From NCBI RefSeq assembly GCF_025751535.1, contig NZ_JAOWLC010000003.1:1-64000 (forward strand): 64,000 bases of DNA, written 5' to 3'. The notes under the pieces are model-generated. The model did no database searches, was not told where the DNA came from, and saw nothing but the letters and a program-made list of their open reading frames with translations. Within the stretch, counting starts at the first letter, position 1; the number at the start of each line of letters is the position of its first letter. This stretch comes from Lentibacter sp. XHP0401. Lineage in GTDB: Bacteria; Pseudomonadota; Alphaproteobacteria; Rhodobacterales; Rhodobacteraceae. The position numbers were made by a program, and so were the translations under genes. Positions 50,984 to 60,027 of the stretch are shown in pieces.

Positions 50984-53510
50984 TCACAATCCGCCCCGGA
51001 ACAACGATAACCTTCTTGGGCGTTGCCCCGTCCAGCACCTTTTGCACAGCATGATGCGCCAGCGCGAGCTTTTCAACCTCGGCTTTGTCCATATCTTTCG
51101 GCACGCTGATTTCCGCACGCCGCTTCCCGTTGATCTGGATGGGCATGACGATCTCGTCATCAACCAGCATCGCCTCGTCAGCCACGGGCCAGGGCGCGAG
51201 CGCGCACAACCCCTCGCCACCGAGCATTTCCCAAACAGCTTCCGCCAGGTGCGGCGTCATCGGGCTCATCAACTGCGCCAATGTCAGCGCCGCTTCCCGC
51301 TTGGCTTTGCCACCCGCGTTTGATTTGCCCAAAGCGTTGGTAAAGCCGTAAAGCTTCGCAATTGCCGCGTTAAAGCCAAAGCTTTCAACACCCATCGTTA
51401 CATCATGGATCGCCTTGTGCATCTCACGAATGAGCGCCGTGTCATCGGCCTCTTGGCCCTTGGCATCGGCATCAATCTCGCTAGCGATACGATAGACACG
51501 GCCCAAATGCTTATGCGCCGCCTCCGCGCCCGAGGCCGTCCACTCCACATCGCGCTCGGGCGGGGAGTCGCTCAGCACAAACCACCGCGCCGTGTCGGCG
51601 CCGTAGCTTTCAATAATGTGCAGAGGGTTTACCACGTTGTTCTTTGATTTCGACATCTTCGCCGAAGGCACAACATCCACTTCGCGCCCGTCTTCCAGCA
51701 CAGCCTTGTCGCCCTTCAGGGTCACTTCCTCGGGGTAGTGATACACAGGCCGCCCGTCTGCGCCCTCGCTCTTATAAATCGCGTGCGTCACCATCCCCTG
51801 CGTAAACAGCGCATCAAACGGCTCTTTCGCGCTCTCGGGCAGATGCCCGCAAATATGCATCGCCCGCGCAAAGAAGCGCGCATAAAGCAGGTGCAAAATC
51901 GCGTGCTCCACCCCGCCGATATACTGGTCAACATTCATCCAGTATTCGGCATCCGCCGCATTTGTCGGAGTCTCGGCGCGTGGCGCCGTAAAGCGCGCAA
52001 AATACCATGAGCTGTCCACAAATGTGTCCATCGTATCTGTCTCGCGCTTGGCAGGTTTGCCGCACGCGGGGCAAGCCACATCGCGCCATGTCGGGTGGCG
52101 GTCAAGCGGGTTACCCGGCTGATCAAAACTCACATCATCAGGCAGCTCGACAGGCAGGTTTTCCTTCTTCTCAGGCACAACACCACAGGCATCACAATGC
52201 ACCACAGGAATAGGGCAACCCCAATAGCGCTGACGGCTCAGCCCCCAGTCGCGCAAGCGGAACTTGGTCACGCCCTCGCCAAGCCCTTTGGCTTCCATAA
52301 AGTCGATGGTCGCGTTGATAGCCTCTTCGCCCGTGGCCTCATCAAGCCCCGCAAAGTGGTCAACCCACTTCACCTTCTCCGATTTCGGCGGCACAAACGC
52401 CGCCTTATCCACTGGCTTGGGGTCATCCAGCGACACAAACGTGTCAATCACCGGCAAGTCATACTTGCGGCAGAAATCAAGGTCACGCTGGTCATGCGCT
52501 GGGCAGGCAAAGATAGCGCCCGTGCCGTAATCCATCAGAATAAAGTTGGCGATCCAGACAGGAAGTTCTGCCCCCGTCAGCGGATGCTTCACTTTGATGC
52601 CCGTGTCATAGCCCAGCTTCTCGGCCGTCTCGATAGCCTCTTCCGTCGTCCCGCCCTTGCGCGCTTCCGCGAGGAAAGCGTCAACCTCAGGGTTGCCTTC
52701 CATCGCCTTGGCAATCGGATGGTCAGGCGAAATCCCGACAAAGCTTGCGCCGTTCAGCGTATCGGGCCGCGTGGTATACACCACGATAGGCTCGCCGCCA
52801 TCGACGCGCTCAAATCCAAACTGCAAACCACGGCTCTTACCGATCCAGTTCGCCTGCATCAGCTTCACTTTCGCGGGCCAGTTGTCCAAGCCGTCCAGCG
52901 CTTCAAGCAACTCGTCCGCCATGTCAGAGATCTTGAAGAACCACTGCGTCAGCTCTTTGCGCTCCACAACAGCGCCCGAGCGCCAGCCGCGCCCGCCTTC
53001 AACCTGCTCGTTGGCAAGCACGGTCATGTCCACAGGGTCCCAGTTCACAACCGCGTTCTTGCGATAGACCAGCCCCTTGTCGAGAAAATCGAGGAACAAT
53101 GACTGCTGCTGCCCGTAATACTCCGGGTCACAGGTCGCAAACATGCGCGACCAGTCAAGCGACAGCCCCAAAGGCTTCATCTGCTCGACCATGTCGTCAA
53201 TGTTGTTGTAGGTCCAGGTCTTCGGATGCCCGCCGATCGCCATCGCCGCGTTTTCCGCGGGCATACCAAAAGCGTCAAAGCCCATGGGGTGCAGCACATT
53301 ATGCCCTGTCGAAATTTTGTAGCGCGCGATCACATCGCCCATCGTGTAGTTGCGCACATGGCCCATGTGCAGCTTGCCCGACGGATAAGGGAACATCTCA
53401 AGCACATAATACTTGGGCTTTCCCTCCTTGCGCTCCGCCGTAAAGATTCCGGCCTTGTCCCATGCGTCTTGCCATCTGGCTTCAATCTCTGCGGCGTTAT
53501 AGCGGCTCAT
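50970..53510 (-). CDS. leuS: Leucyl-tRNA synthetase
   Basis: An 846-residue class I aminoacyl-tRNA synthetase. The HIGH motif is [15 protein letters not shown], the KMSKS motif is [14 protein letters not shown], the editing domain includes [24 protein letters not shown], and the leucyl-specific zinc-type insert has [28 protein letters not shown]. Length and all domains are normal. It is the first gene of the leuS-lptE-holA operon. The 375 bases upstream contain no gene on this strand but hold a small-RNA candidate on the other. Confidence 0.98.
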   Translation of the reverse strand: MSRYNAAEIEARWQDAWDKAGIFTAERKEGKPKYYVLEMFPYPSGKLHMGHVRNYTMGDVIARYKISTGHNVLHPMGFDAFGMPAENAAMAIGGHPKTWTYNNIDDMVEQMKPLGLSLDWSRMFATCDPEYYGQQQSLFLDFLDKGLVYRKNAVVNWDPVDMTVLANEQVEGGRGWRSGAVVERKELTQWFFKISDMADELLEALDGLDNWPAKVKLMQANWIGKSRGLQFGFERVDGGEPIVVYTTRPDTLNGASFVGISPDHPIAKAMEGNPEVDAFLAEARKGGTTEEAIETAEKLGYDTGIKVKHPLTGAELPVWIANFILMDYGTGAIFACPAHDQRDLDFCRKYDLPVIDTFVSLDDPKPVDKAAFVPPKSEKVKWVDHFAGLDEATGEEAINATIDFMEAKGLGEGVTKFRLRDWGLSRQRYWGCPIPVVHCDACGVVPEKKENLPVELPDDVSFDQPGNPLDRHPTWRDVACPACGKPAKRETDTMDTFVDSSWYFARFTAPRAETPTNAADAEYWMNVDQYIGGVEHAILHLLYARFFARAMHICGHLPESAKEPFDALFTQGMVTHAIYKSEGADGRPVYHYPEEVTLKGDKAVLEDGREVDVVPSAKMSKSKNNVVNPLHIIESYGADTARWFVLSDSPPERDVEWTASGAEAAHKHLGRVYRIASEIDADAKGQEADDTALIREMHKAIHDVTMGVESFGFNAAIAKLYGFTNALGKSNAGGKAKREAALTLAQLMSPMTPHLAEAVWEMLGGEGLCALAPWPVADEAMLVDDEIVMPIQINGKRRAEISVPKDMDKAEVEKLALAHHAVQKVLDGATPKKVIVVPGRIVNVVA

Positions 53511-53714
53511 TGCGTGTCTCTCGGTCTATGTTTGGTGTTGCCAGCGGTGATAGAGGGTTTTGCTTGCAGGTTAAATCCTCAAATGCCGCTCCTGCAGCGC
53601 CTGCACATTTTTTCACCGCCCAGAAACCATGCATCTGCTGAAATTTTTACCGCAACTATACTGATTCAAAGAAAATATGCACTTGCAGCATTTTTTATCT
53701 TGAGGTTTCGCTGC

Positions 53715-53874
53715 GTTGCGGCAAATCTGGTTCTACAAACGGTGTTTCTTCTCCTCCTCCCTCTGAAGGGCGCCGCAACATAAAGCTCTCTGCGAGGCAC
53801 TCCTCCTCCCGTCGCGCAGAGAGCGCCAAAAAGTCCAACAGGGCGATGGCCGGATGTGTGCGCATCCGGCCATC
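53715..53874 (+). ncRNA. Candidate small RNA with two CTCCTCCTCCC hairpins (CcsR/cuckoo-like)
   Basis: Two copies of CTCCTCCTCCC lie at 53751-53761 and 53800-53810. The second sits in the loop of a perfect 10-bp stem (GCTCTCTGCG 53785-53794 / CGCAGAGAGC 53815-53824). The first is enclosed by GTTGCGGC (53715-53722) / GCCGCAAC (53772-53779). A third, 12-bp perfect hairpin follows (53845-53856 / 53863-53874), probably the 3' end. Tandem hairpins presenting this anti-Shine-Dalgarno-like motif define the CcsR RNAs of Rhodobacter and the related cuckoo RNAs. TATACT at 53657-53662 is a possible -10. The 5' end is not determined, and no DUF1127 gene precedes it. Confidence 0.7.
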
Positions 53875-53885
53875 TCTGTTCTGCC

Positions 53886-54434
53886 TCAAGCGCGCAACCT
53901 TTGCACAGCAATCGCCAGCAAAGCGCCAACAAGGCCCACAGTCCCCGCCGCAAGCAGACCGAATTTAACAACCGCCGCACCCGAATAGGGCAGTGCAAGC
54001 CAAGCCGCAAAGCCTTGCGGATTTTCCAGCATAATCAATGAAATAAGGTTCTCCGTCACATCAAACACCGCCGCGGCCATCACAAAAAAGCCAGCCCGAA
54101 GTGCCAGCCTGCGCGCAAAGCTCTCCCCGGCTGCAAACCGCGCCACAAATGAGCTCAGAACAAGTCCAAGCAAAAAGAAACTGGCGATAAAACCAAAATC
54201 AAGCATCTGTGAGCACACATAAATATCGAGCGTCCCCGCGTCTTGCATAACCGCGTGGTAACCCCTGATTCTCTCGGCGCTGAAACCCGTCTGCCCCCTG
54301 AAGTAATCGACAGGATGCTGCGAGGCAGCATAAGCCGCGTCCATCAGGCCCTTGGCCCACCAGAACAGGCCCAAAACCAGAGCCACAGCTCCCGCATGAA
54401 CGCCGCCGCTCAACCGCATCAATCCTTTCATCAT
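53886..54434 (-). CDS. Hypothetical four-helix membrane protein
   Basis: A 182-residue integral membrane protein with about four hydrophobic helices (SGGVHAGAVALVLGLFWWAKGL; FGFIASFFLLGLVLSSFVARFAAG; LRAGFFVMAAAVFDVTENLISLIML; AAVVKFGLLAAGTVGLVGALLAIAV). I do not recognise the family. I use the ATG at 54434, behind GGGGAGG at a 9-base distance, rather than the open-frame ATG at 54512. It ends 11 bases from the 12-bp hairpin of the small-RNA candidate, which could serve as its terminator too. Divergent from the glycosyltransferase gene. Confidence 0.7.
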   Translation of the reverse strand: MMKGLMRLSGGVHAGAVALVLGLFWWAKGLMDAAYAASQHPVDYFRGQTGFSAERIRGYHAVMQDAGTLDIYVCSQMLDFGFIASFFLLGLVLSSFVARFAAGESFARRLALRAGFFVMAAAVFDVTENLISLIMLENPQGFAAWLALPYSGAAVVKFGLLAAGTVGLVGALLAIAVQRLRA

Positions 54435-54587
54435 CCTCACGGGCCTCCCCTCTCGCTGCGCCAACACAGCCAGCCTCCCTCCATTTAACGCAGACTTGTC
54501 CGATCTTGCCAAAAATTACCTGCCCCTCGCCGTTCTGATGCCATAGTCTGCCGCCAAAACACGGCCAAACAATCCGGGCAGCACCAC

Positions 54588-55820
54588 ATGAAGATCCTCT
54601 TTATCCACCAGAATTTTCCGGGCCAGTTCAAACACCTCGCCCCCGCTCTGGCCAAACTCGGTCATGAGGCCGTGGCGCTGACCCTGCGTGTGGAAAAGCC
54701 GACAAACTGGAATGGCGTGCGCGTGCTTCCCTACAAAATAAAGGCCCGCGCGGGCCAGAATACCCACCCGTGGCTGGTGGACTTTGACACCAAAGTCACC
54801 CGCGCCGAGGCCTGCTACCATGCCGCCGTGCAGCTCCGCGATCAGGGCTTCACCCCCGATCTCATCATCGCGCACCCCGGCTGGGGCGAGTCGCTCTTCC
54901 TCAAGGATGTCTGGCCCAAAGCCAGAATAGCAATCTACTGCGAGCTGTATCATCAGGCCGAATACCCCCACACCGGCTTTGATAAAGAGTTCCAGCCCGA
55001 GATCCGCCCGACAGAAGCACTCCGCCTACGGCTGAAAAACATCAACAACCACGAACACTTCGATATCGCCGACGCAGGCATCAGCCCGACCGCGTTTCAG
55101 GCCAACACCTTCCCGCCCGAGTTCCGCGACAAGATCACAGTCTGTCACGATGGTATCCGCACCGATACGCTAACCCCCGATGCGCAAGCCTCCCTCACGC
55201 TCGACACTGGCGAAACCCTCACCCGCAACGACGAGATCATCACTTTCGTGAACCGCAATCTAGAGCCCTACCGCGGCTATCATGTCTTCATGCGCGCCCT
55301 GCCACGGCTCCTCAAAGAACGGCCCAATGCCCGCGTGCTCATCGTTGGCGGCGATGATGTCAGCTATGGCGCCCGCCCGCCCAAAGGCCAGACATGGAAG
55401 CAAATCTTCATCGACGAGGTGCGCGCACAGATCTCCGATGAAAACTGGGCCCGCGTCCACTTCCTCGGGCGTATCCCTTACGACAAGTTCCAATCGCTGC
55501 TCAAAGTCAGCCGCGTGCATGTCTACCTGACATACCCGTTCGTGCTCAGTTGGTCCCTGTTTGAGACAATGAGTGTTGAAGGAGCAATCGTCGCCAGCAA
55601 AACAGCTCCGGTTGAAGAGGCCATAGAACACGGCATCAACGGCAGGTTGATCGACTTCTTTGATAAAGACGCGCTGGTCGAGGAGGTCTCCCGCCTGCTT
55701 GATAACGCCGGGGAGCGCGCCGAACTGGGCCGCAACGCCCGTAAACTCATCATAGACAACTACGATCTGGAGAGTATCTGCCTGCCACGGCAGCTACAGT
55801 GGGTTGAAGAGTTGGCTTAA
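54588..55820 (+). CDS. Glycosyltransferase family 4 protein
   Basis: A 410-residue GT-B glycosyltransferase. The N-terminal domain begins MKILFIHQNFPGQFKHLAPALAKLGHEAVALT. The C-terminal nucleotide-sugar domain has NRNLEPYRGYHVFMRALPRLLKERPNARVLIVGGDD, VHFLGRIPYDKFQSLLKVSRVHVYLTYPFVLSWSLFETMSVEGAIVASKTAPVEEAI (the E-x7-E region) and a final DNAGERAELGRNARKLI. It probably adds a sugar to a surface polysaccharide or glycolipid. Isolated, not in a polysaccharide cluster; convergent with the DUF3576 gene, overlapping 4 bases at the 3' ends. Confidence 0.9.
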   Translation: MKILFIHQNFPGQFKHLAPALAKLGHEAVALTLRVEKPTNWNGVRVLPYKIKARAGQNTHPWLVDFDTKVTRAEACYHAAVQLRDQGFTPDLIIAHPGWGESLFLKDVWPKARIAIYCELYHQAEYPHTGFDKEFQPEIRPTEALRLRLKNINNHEHFDIADAGISPTAFQANTFPPEFRDKITVCHDGIRTDTLTPDAQASLTLDTGETLTRNDEIITFVNRNLEPYRGYHVFMRALPRLLKERPNARVLIVGGDDVSYGARPPKGQTWKQIFIDEVRAQISDENWARVHFLGRIPYDKFQSLLKVSRVHVYLTYPFVLSWSLFETMSVEGAIVASKTAPVEEAIEHGINGRLIDFFDKDALVEEVSRLLDNAGERAELGRNARKLIIDNYDLESICLPRQLQWVEELA

Positions 55821-56332
55821 AGCCGCCCGTCAGCAATACGCATCTGGCGCGCGCGGTTCAGGATAGCGTCTTCCACAGCGCGCTGCGTGCCGGCGGCTAC
55901 AGGGCCACCACGGCTGGCCAGAGCAACATTAAGCGAACGCGCATCAAGCGCAGGGTCGTCTATATATACTGTGGCGCGGTAAGCCTTGCCGCCACCGGGC
56001 GGGTTGCCATAGCCAAAGACGATAACACCGGTAAACGGATCAATCGACTGCACAGGCATAAAGCTCAATACATCAAGCGAGGCCTGCCAGAGATAGCGGT
56101 TCACCTGCACATTGGCTTCATTGTTCTTTTTGCGGAACGCATCCCAAATGGTTGTTTCGGTATCACTGCCCTCGATTGCAGGCGTCGAAGGGGTGCGCAC
56201 CGCACCGGGCGCATCATCCGCCTGCGTCGCCGCAGGGCCGACTCGCCCGAAAAGCCCGCTGCCCCCGCCACAGGCTGTCAGCGTTGTGATAAGAAACAAG
56301 ATGGCAACAGACTTGAGTGCACGGCTGGGCAT
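55817..56332 (-). CDS. DUF3576 lipoprotein
   Basis: A 171-residue envelope lipoprotein of the alphaproteobacterial DUF3576 family. The lipobox is LITTLTACGGG. The conserved core reads TETTIWDAFRKKNNEANVQVNRYLWQASLDVLSFMPVQSIDPFTGVIVFGYGNPPGG. The ATG at 56332 is preferred because it starts directly at the lipoprotein signal; the frame is open further upstream. Its promoter region overlaps that of the divergent porin, where a TATATATATA stretch (56411-56420) can serve either strand. Confidence 0.85.
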   Translation of the reverse strand: MPSRALKSVAILFLITTLTACGGGSGLFGRVGPAATQADDAPGAVRTPSTPAIEGSDTETTIWDAFRKKNNEANVQVNRYLWQASLDVLSFMPVQSIDPFTGVIVFGYGNPPGGGKAYRATVYIDDPALDARSLNVALASRGGPVAAGTQRAVEDAILNRARQMRIADGRL

Positions 56333-56473
56333 GTGAAGAATTCCGCTCTTTAATTGCATCTCCGTCCTACCCAAGCCTCGCGCGCTGAGCAAGCCTTTAT
56401 GGTGACTTCCTATATATATAGCGCATTTCATGCCGTTTTAGCCCGTGTTTGCCCCGCACATCTCGCCCAACCG

Positions 56474-56617
56474 CCCCGCTTGGGCCTGTTTCTTCACTGT
56501 GGCATCTGTGCACCAACTTTTACAGCTTTGCGCAGGTGCATCCCGGCGCGCTTGCAATGAGACCCCGTTTAGAGCGAAACACCTTTCATACCCAATGCGG
56601 ATTCCCCGCTTGGGCCT
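56474..56617 (+). repeat. Duplicated hairpin element in the porin leader
   Basis: CCCCGCTTGGGCCT is present at 56474-56487 and 56604-56617, 130 bp apart, in the region before the porin start. Each copy can pair with an upstream CCCAA (GCCCAA at 56465-56470; CCCAA at 56591-56595) to form a TTGGG hairpin. With the likely -10 TATATATATA at 56411-56420, the porin mRNA would have a leader of about 200 bases containing both, which suggests post-transcriptional control. Confidence 0.5.
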
Positions 56618-56643
56618 ATGACATGAAAACCGAGGGAAAAATC

Positions 56644-57567
56644 ATGAAAAAGATTCTTTTCGCTACGACAGCTCTCGTTGCAACTGCTTCTGTTGCCGCA
56701 GCTGACGTAACATTTGGCGGCTACGGCCGTTTTGGCATCATCCACTCAGACAACGCTGGCGCAGACGGCATTGCCGGCAACGCAGACGATGGCACAGGCG
56801 CATTCGGCAGCGGCACAGACGTAACATCACGTCTTCGTCTCATCATCACAGCAACAGCTGAATCAGATGCAGGCGTTACATTCGGTGCGATGACACGCAT
56901 CCAGCAAGGCGAAGGCCAAACTGGTACAACAAACGGCGTTCGCTTCTTCGCCCGCTCAGGCGGCCTCGAAGTTGGTGTTGGTCACATCTGGGGCGCTCTC
57001 GAAAACATGCCAGGTCAGTACCCGGTAGACATGGGCCTCACAGGTCTTGGCTACGACTACACACCTTACGTTGGTGACGGTTACACATCACGCGGCGTTG
57101 GCATCTCAGGCACAAACGGCATCGAAGTAATGTACTCAGCTGGCGATTTCGCAGCTCACATTTCTGCTTCAGACACAAATGATCGTATCGCCGCCTACGG
57201 TGCATACACATTCAGCGGCTGGACAGTTGCTCTTGCCGTTCAAGACTCAAACGTAGCGACAGACACAGAATGGGCGGCCTCAGTTGGCGGCACAATCGGC
57301 CCAGTAGCTGTTGGCCTGTCATACACAGAAAACGGTGTAGACGGTGGTCGTGCAGTTCTTTCAGCAGGCATGGACGTTGGCGCAGCGACAAACGTAGAAT
57401 TCTACTACGCTAAAGACGACAACGATCTTCTTGCTCTGACAGATGACGACTCATACGGCATCGACTTCAACCACGACCTCGGTGGCGGCACATCGCTCCG
57501 CGGTGGTGTTGTGAAACGCTTCAACAGCGCGACACAAGCCGACTTCGGTGTTCGCTTCAACTTCTAA
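56644..57567 (+). CDS. Outer-membrane porin (Rhodobacter-type)
   Basis: A 307-residue trimeric-type porin with signal peptide (KKILFATTALVATASVAAAD), mature start VTFGGYGRFGIIH, many short amphipathic strands and the terminal aromatic residue (FGVRFNF) needed for outer-membrane insertion. It resembles Rhodobacter porin. The ATG at 56644 follows GAGGG at the right distance. Codon choice differs from its neighbours: threonine is nearly always ACA and serine usually TCA, while nearby genes prefer C-ending codons. It is monocistronic, with a long leader and a strong terminator. Confidence 0.92.
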   Translation: MKKILFATTALVATASVAAADVTFGGYGRFGIIHSDNAGADGIAGNADDGTGAFGSGTDVTSRLRLIITATAESDAGVTFGAMTRIQQGEGQTGTTNGVRFFARSGGLEVGVGHIWGALENMPGQYPVDMGLTGLGYDYTPYVGDGYTSRGVGISGTNGIEVMYSAGDFAAHISASDTNDRIAAYGAYTFSGWTVALAVQDSNVATDTEWAASVGGTIGPVAVGLSYTENGVDGGRAVLSAGMDVGAATNVEFYYAKDDNDLLALTDDDSYGIDFNHDLGGGTSLRGGVVKRFNSATQADFGVRFNF

Positions 57568-57593
57568 TCCTAGAAGCTGAACGAGTTATAGTT

Positions 57594-57624
57594 AAGGGCA
57601 GGCCTCGCGCCTGCCCTTTTCTTT
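57594..57624 (+). terminator. Intrinsic terminator of the porin gene
   Basis: AAGGGCAGGC (57594-57603) pairs with GCCTGCCCTT (57609-57618) around a 5-base loop, followed by TTCTTTT. It lies 27 bases after the porin stop. Confidence 0.92.
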
Positions 57625-57668
57625 TGTGCGCACCTGTTGTTATTTGACGGCAAACAAAGGAGCGCCCC

Positions 57669-58325
57669 ATGTCCCTCTCGGAAATCACATCACGGATCGC
57701 CAAAGCCGAAGCCGCTGCAAACCGCCCCGCAGGCTCTGTGCATCTTATTGCTGTCTCCAAAGTACAGCCCGACGAGCGCGTCGAAGCTGTGCTCAAAGAG
57801 GGCCACAGGCTCTTTGGCGAAAACCGCGTGCAAGAAGCCGCAGGCAAATGGCCCGCCTTCCGCGAGGCCTACCCCGAAACGCAGGTTCACCTCATCGGCC
57901 CCTTGCAAACCAACAAAGCACGGCAGGCTTTCGAGCTGTTCGACGCCATCCACACGCTCGACCGCATGAAGCTCGCCAGCACCTTCGCCCGCCTCGCCCA
58001 AGAGACAGGCCACTGCCCCGAGCTTTTCGTTCAGGTCAACACAGGTGAGGAAGATCAGAAAGCAGGCATCGCCCCCGCCGAAGCGGACGCTTTCATCAAG
58101 GAGTGCACAGCGCTCGATCTGCCCGTTGCGGGCCTCATGTGCATCCCTCCCGTCGATGAAGAGCCCAGCCTGCATTTCGCCCTGCTCGCCAAAATAGCTG
58201 CCCGCAACGGCCTCACAGGTCTCTCGATGGGCATGAGCAGCGACTTTGAATCAGCCATTGCCCTCGGCGCAACCCATGTTCGCGTCGGCTCCGCCATCTT
58301 CGGCGCACGGGCCTACGAGCTGTGA
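57669..58325 (+). CDS. yggS: PLP-homeostasis protein YggS/PROSC
   Basis: A 218-residue PLP-binding protein that buffers free pyridoxal phosphate. It has the alanine-racemase-like N-terminal fold with HLIAVSKVQPDERVEAVLKEGHRLFGENRVQEAAGKW (PLP lysine in VSK), HLIGPLQTNKARQAFELFDAIHTLDR, and GLSMGMSSDFESAIALGATHVRVGSAIFG. Length is normal. It is followed by benE with a GTGA overlap. Confidence 0.95.
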   Translation: MSLSEITSRIAKAEAAANRPAGSVHLIAVSKVQPDERVEAVLKEGHRLFGENRVQEAAGKWPAFREAYPETQVHLIGPLQTNKARQAFELFDAIHTLDRMKLASTFARLAQETGHCPELFVQVNTGEEDQKAGIAPAEADAFIKECTALDLPVAGLMCIPPVDEEPSLHFALLAKIAARNGLTGLSMGMSSDFESAIALGATHVRVGSAIFGARAYEL

Positions 58326-59470
58326 ACTTTCCACCGCTACAAACCGTCTCCACAGGGCTCGTTGTTGCCATTGTCGGCTTTTTCAGCTCCTTTCCCATCG
58401 TGCTTCAAGGCCTCACCGCCATGGGCGCAACCGAAGCTCAGGCAAGCTCTGGCCTCATGGCCTCCGCCCTTGCCATGGGCCTCACCGCGATCGTCATCAG
58501 CCTCGTCACGCGCCAACCCTCCTCCGTGGCATGGTCCACACCGGGGGTCGCTTTCCTCGCCGTTTCCGCCGCCCCCGCTGGCGGCTTCCCCGAGGCGGTC
58601 GGCGCATTTCTCCTCGCAGGCGCGCTCACCGTGCTCGCAGGCCTTTTCCGCCCCCTGCGCCGCCTCGCCGCCGAAGTTCCGCTGCCACTGGCTCACGCCC
58701 TTCTCGCAGGCGTGCTCATCACCATCTGCGCACAGCCCTTTCTGGCGCTGGCCAGCGCGCCCTATACCGCCCTGCCGATCCTGCTCACATGGTTCATCAC
58801 GAGTCAGATCTCGCGCCTCTTCGCCGTGCCCGCCGCCGTGCTCATGGCCCTCGCGCTCACGCTCTTTCCCGCAGGCGTCGCTCTGCCTGAAAGCTTGCTC
58901 ACACAGCCCGAACTGGTCACACCCGCCTTCAGCATAGCAAGCACCCTCGGCCTCGCGCTGCCGTTGTTCATCATCACAATGGCCACACAAAACAGCCCCG
59001 GAATGGCCGTGTTGCGCGGGGAAGGCTACCCGCCACGCCCCGCCTTCTTCCTCTCGGCGGTCGGCATCGCAAGCATCCTCTCGGCCCCCTTCGGCGCGGC
59101 CCAAACCTGCCTCGCGGCCATCACATCATCGCTCTGCGCAGGCAATGACTCGCACCCCGACAAAGCCCTGCGCTTCTGGTCAGCGGTCATGGGCGGTATC
59201 TACTACTGCATCTTCGGCCTCTTCGCCGCGCTCATCATCGCCGTCGCCCAAGCCGCACCGCCCCAAACGCTCGAAACCCTCGCAGGCATCGCCCTCCTCG
59301 GCGTCTTTGCCAATTCGGCCAGCATCGCCCTCTCCGAGGTAAAATCCCGCGAAGCCGCCGCCATCACATTCCTCACAACAGCCTCGGGCGTCAGCATCCT
59401 CGGCCTCAGCGGCGCAGTCTGGGGCCTCGCCCTCGGCGGCATCGCCTACTTTATCGCCCACAGGCACTAA
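58322..59470 (+). CDS. BenE-family benzoate/proton symporter-like protein
   Basis: A 382-residue membrane protein of the BenE (benzoate transporter) family with about twelve helices. Family blocks are FFSSFPIVLQGLTAMGATEAQASSGLMA, PSSVAWSTPGVAFLA, QNSPGMAVLRGEGYPPRPAFFLSAVG and GAAQTCLAAITSSLCAGNDSHPDKALRFWSA. It starts with GTG overlapping the yggS stop. No aromatic-degradation genes are nearby, so the natural substrate is uncertain. Confidence 0.9.
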   Translation: MNFPPLQTVSTGLVVAIVGFFSSFPIVLQGLTAMGATEAQASSGLMASALAMGLTAIVISLVTRQPSSVAWSTPGVAFLAVSAAPAGGFPEAVGAFLLAGALTVLAGLFRPLRRLAAEVPLPLAHALLAGVLITICAQPFLALASAPYTALPILLTWFITSQISRLFAVPAAVLMALALTLFPAGVALPESLLTQPELVTPAFSIASTLGLALPLFIITMATQNSPGMAVLRGEGYPPRPAFFLSAVGIASILSAPFGAAQTCLAAITSSLCAGNDSHPDKALRFWSAVMGGIYYCIFGLFAALIIAVAQAAPPQTLETLAGIALLGVFANSASIALSEVKSREAAAITFLTTASGVSILGLSGAVWGLALGGIAYFIAHRH

Positions 59471-59507
59471 TTCGTGCTATCCTCTCCCCAAACAACGGGA
59501 GACAAAC

Positions 59508-59894
59508 ATGAAGCCAATCACCCTCGCCGCCGCCCTCATCCTCGCCGCAGGCACAGCCCACGCCGAGATGCAGCTCAGCTTCAAAGGCTGGGGCAATATC
59601 CCCTCCTGCACCACAGGCAAACCAAACACAGTGGGAAACCCCGCCTTCACCCTCAAAGGCATCCCCGCAGGCACAACCCAAGTGCAAATCCGCCTTAAAG
59701 ATCTCGATGTCCCAGGCTACAACCACGGCGGCGGCAAGCTCAAAATGACAGCCGACGGAACCATCCCCGCAGGCACCTTCAAATACAAAAGCCCCTGTCC
59801 GCCCTCAGGCGTCCACACCTACGAATGGACGGCCACTGCCAAAAAAGGCAACAAAACCCTGGCGACAGCCAAAGCCGCCAGAAAATACCCCTAA
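59508..59894 (+). CDS. Small secreted PEBP-like protein
   Basis: A 128-residue exported protein (signal KPITLAAALILAAGTAHAE). The mature part, with FTLKGIPAGTTQVQIRLKDLDVPGYNHGGG and YKSPCPPSGVHTYEWTATAK, resembles the ligand-pocket strands of phosphatidylethanolamine-binding (PEBP/YbhB-like) proteins but is shorter. Two cysteines (SCTTG and SPCPP) could form a disulfide. Starts 37 bases after the benE-type gene on the same strand. Family assignment is tentative. Confidence 0.6.
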   Translation: MKPITLAAALILAAGTAHAEMQLSFKGWGNIPSCTTGKPNTVGNPAFTLKGIPAGTTQVQIRLKDLDVPGYNHGGGKLKMTADGTIPAGTFKYKSPCPPSGVHTYEWTATAKKGNKTLATAKAARKYP

Positions 59895-59931
59895 GGCCAG
59901 CCTTAAAACGGCCGCCCTTTCTTATTGCCTT

Positions 59932-59995
59932 AAATATCCCGGGGGTAGGATTCAAAAGCTATAGAGCTTTTGAATCTAGGGGGCTGGCCCCCGCC
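59932..59995. repeat. Intergenic palindromic element of Rhodobacteraceae type
   Basis: Between convergent genes lies an AATATCCCGGGGG start, a perfect 12-bp inverted repeat GATTCAAAAGCT / AGCTTTTGAATC (59949-59960 / 59965-59976) and GGGGGC-TG-GCCCCC (59979-59992). TATCCCGGGGG followed by G-rich/C-rich palindromes resembles short intergenic repeats found in many copies in roseobacter genomes (from general knowledge). It may also act as a terminator for the gene on its left. Confidence 0.5.
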
Positions 59996-60027
59996 ACCGC
60001 GATTTGGCGTAGCCAAAGCGCAATCCC

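Noticed and set aside
53695-53889. 64-codon open frame on the minus strand between leuS and the membrane-protein gene
   Set aside because: It overlaps the hairpins of the small-RNA candidate, has no family resemblance and no convincing ribosome site.
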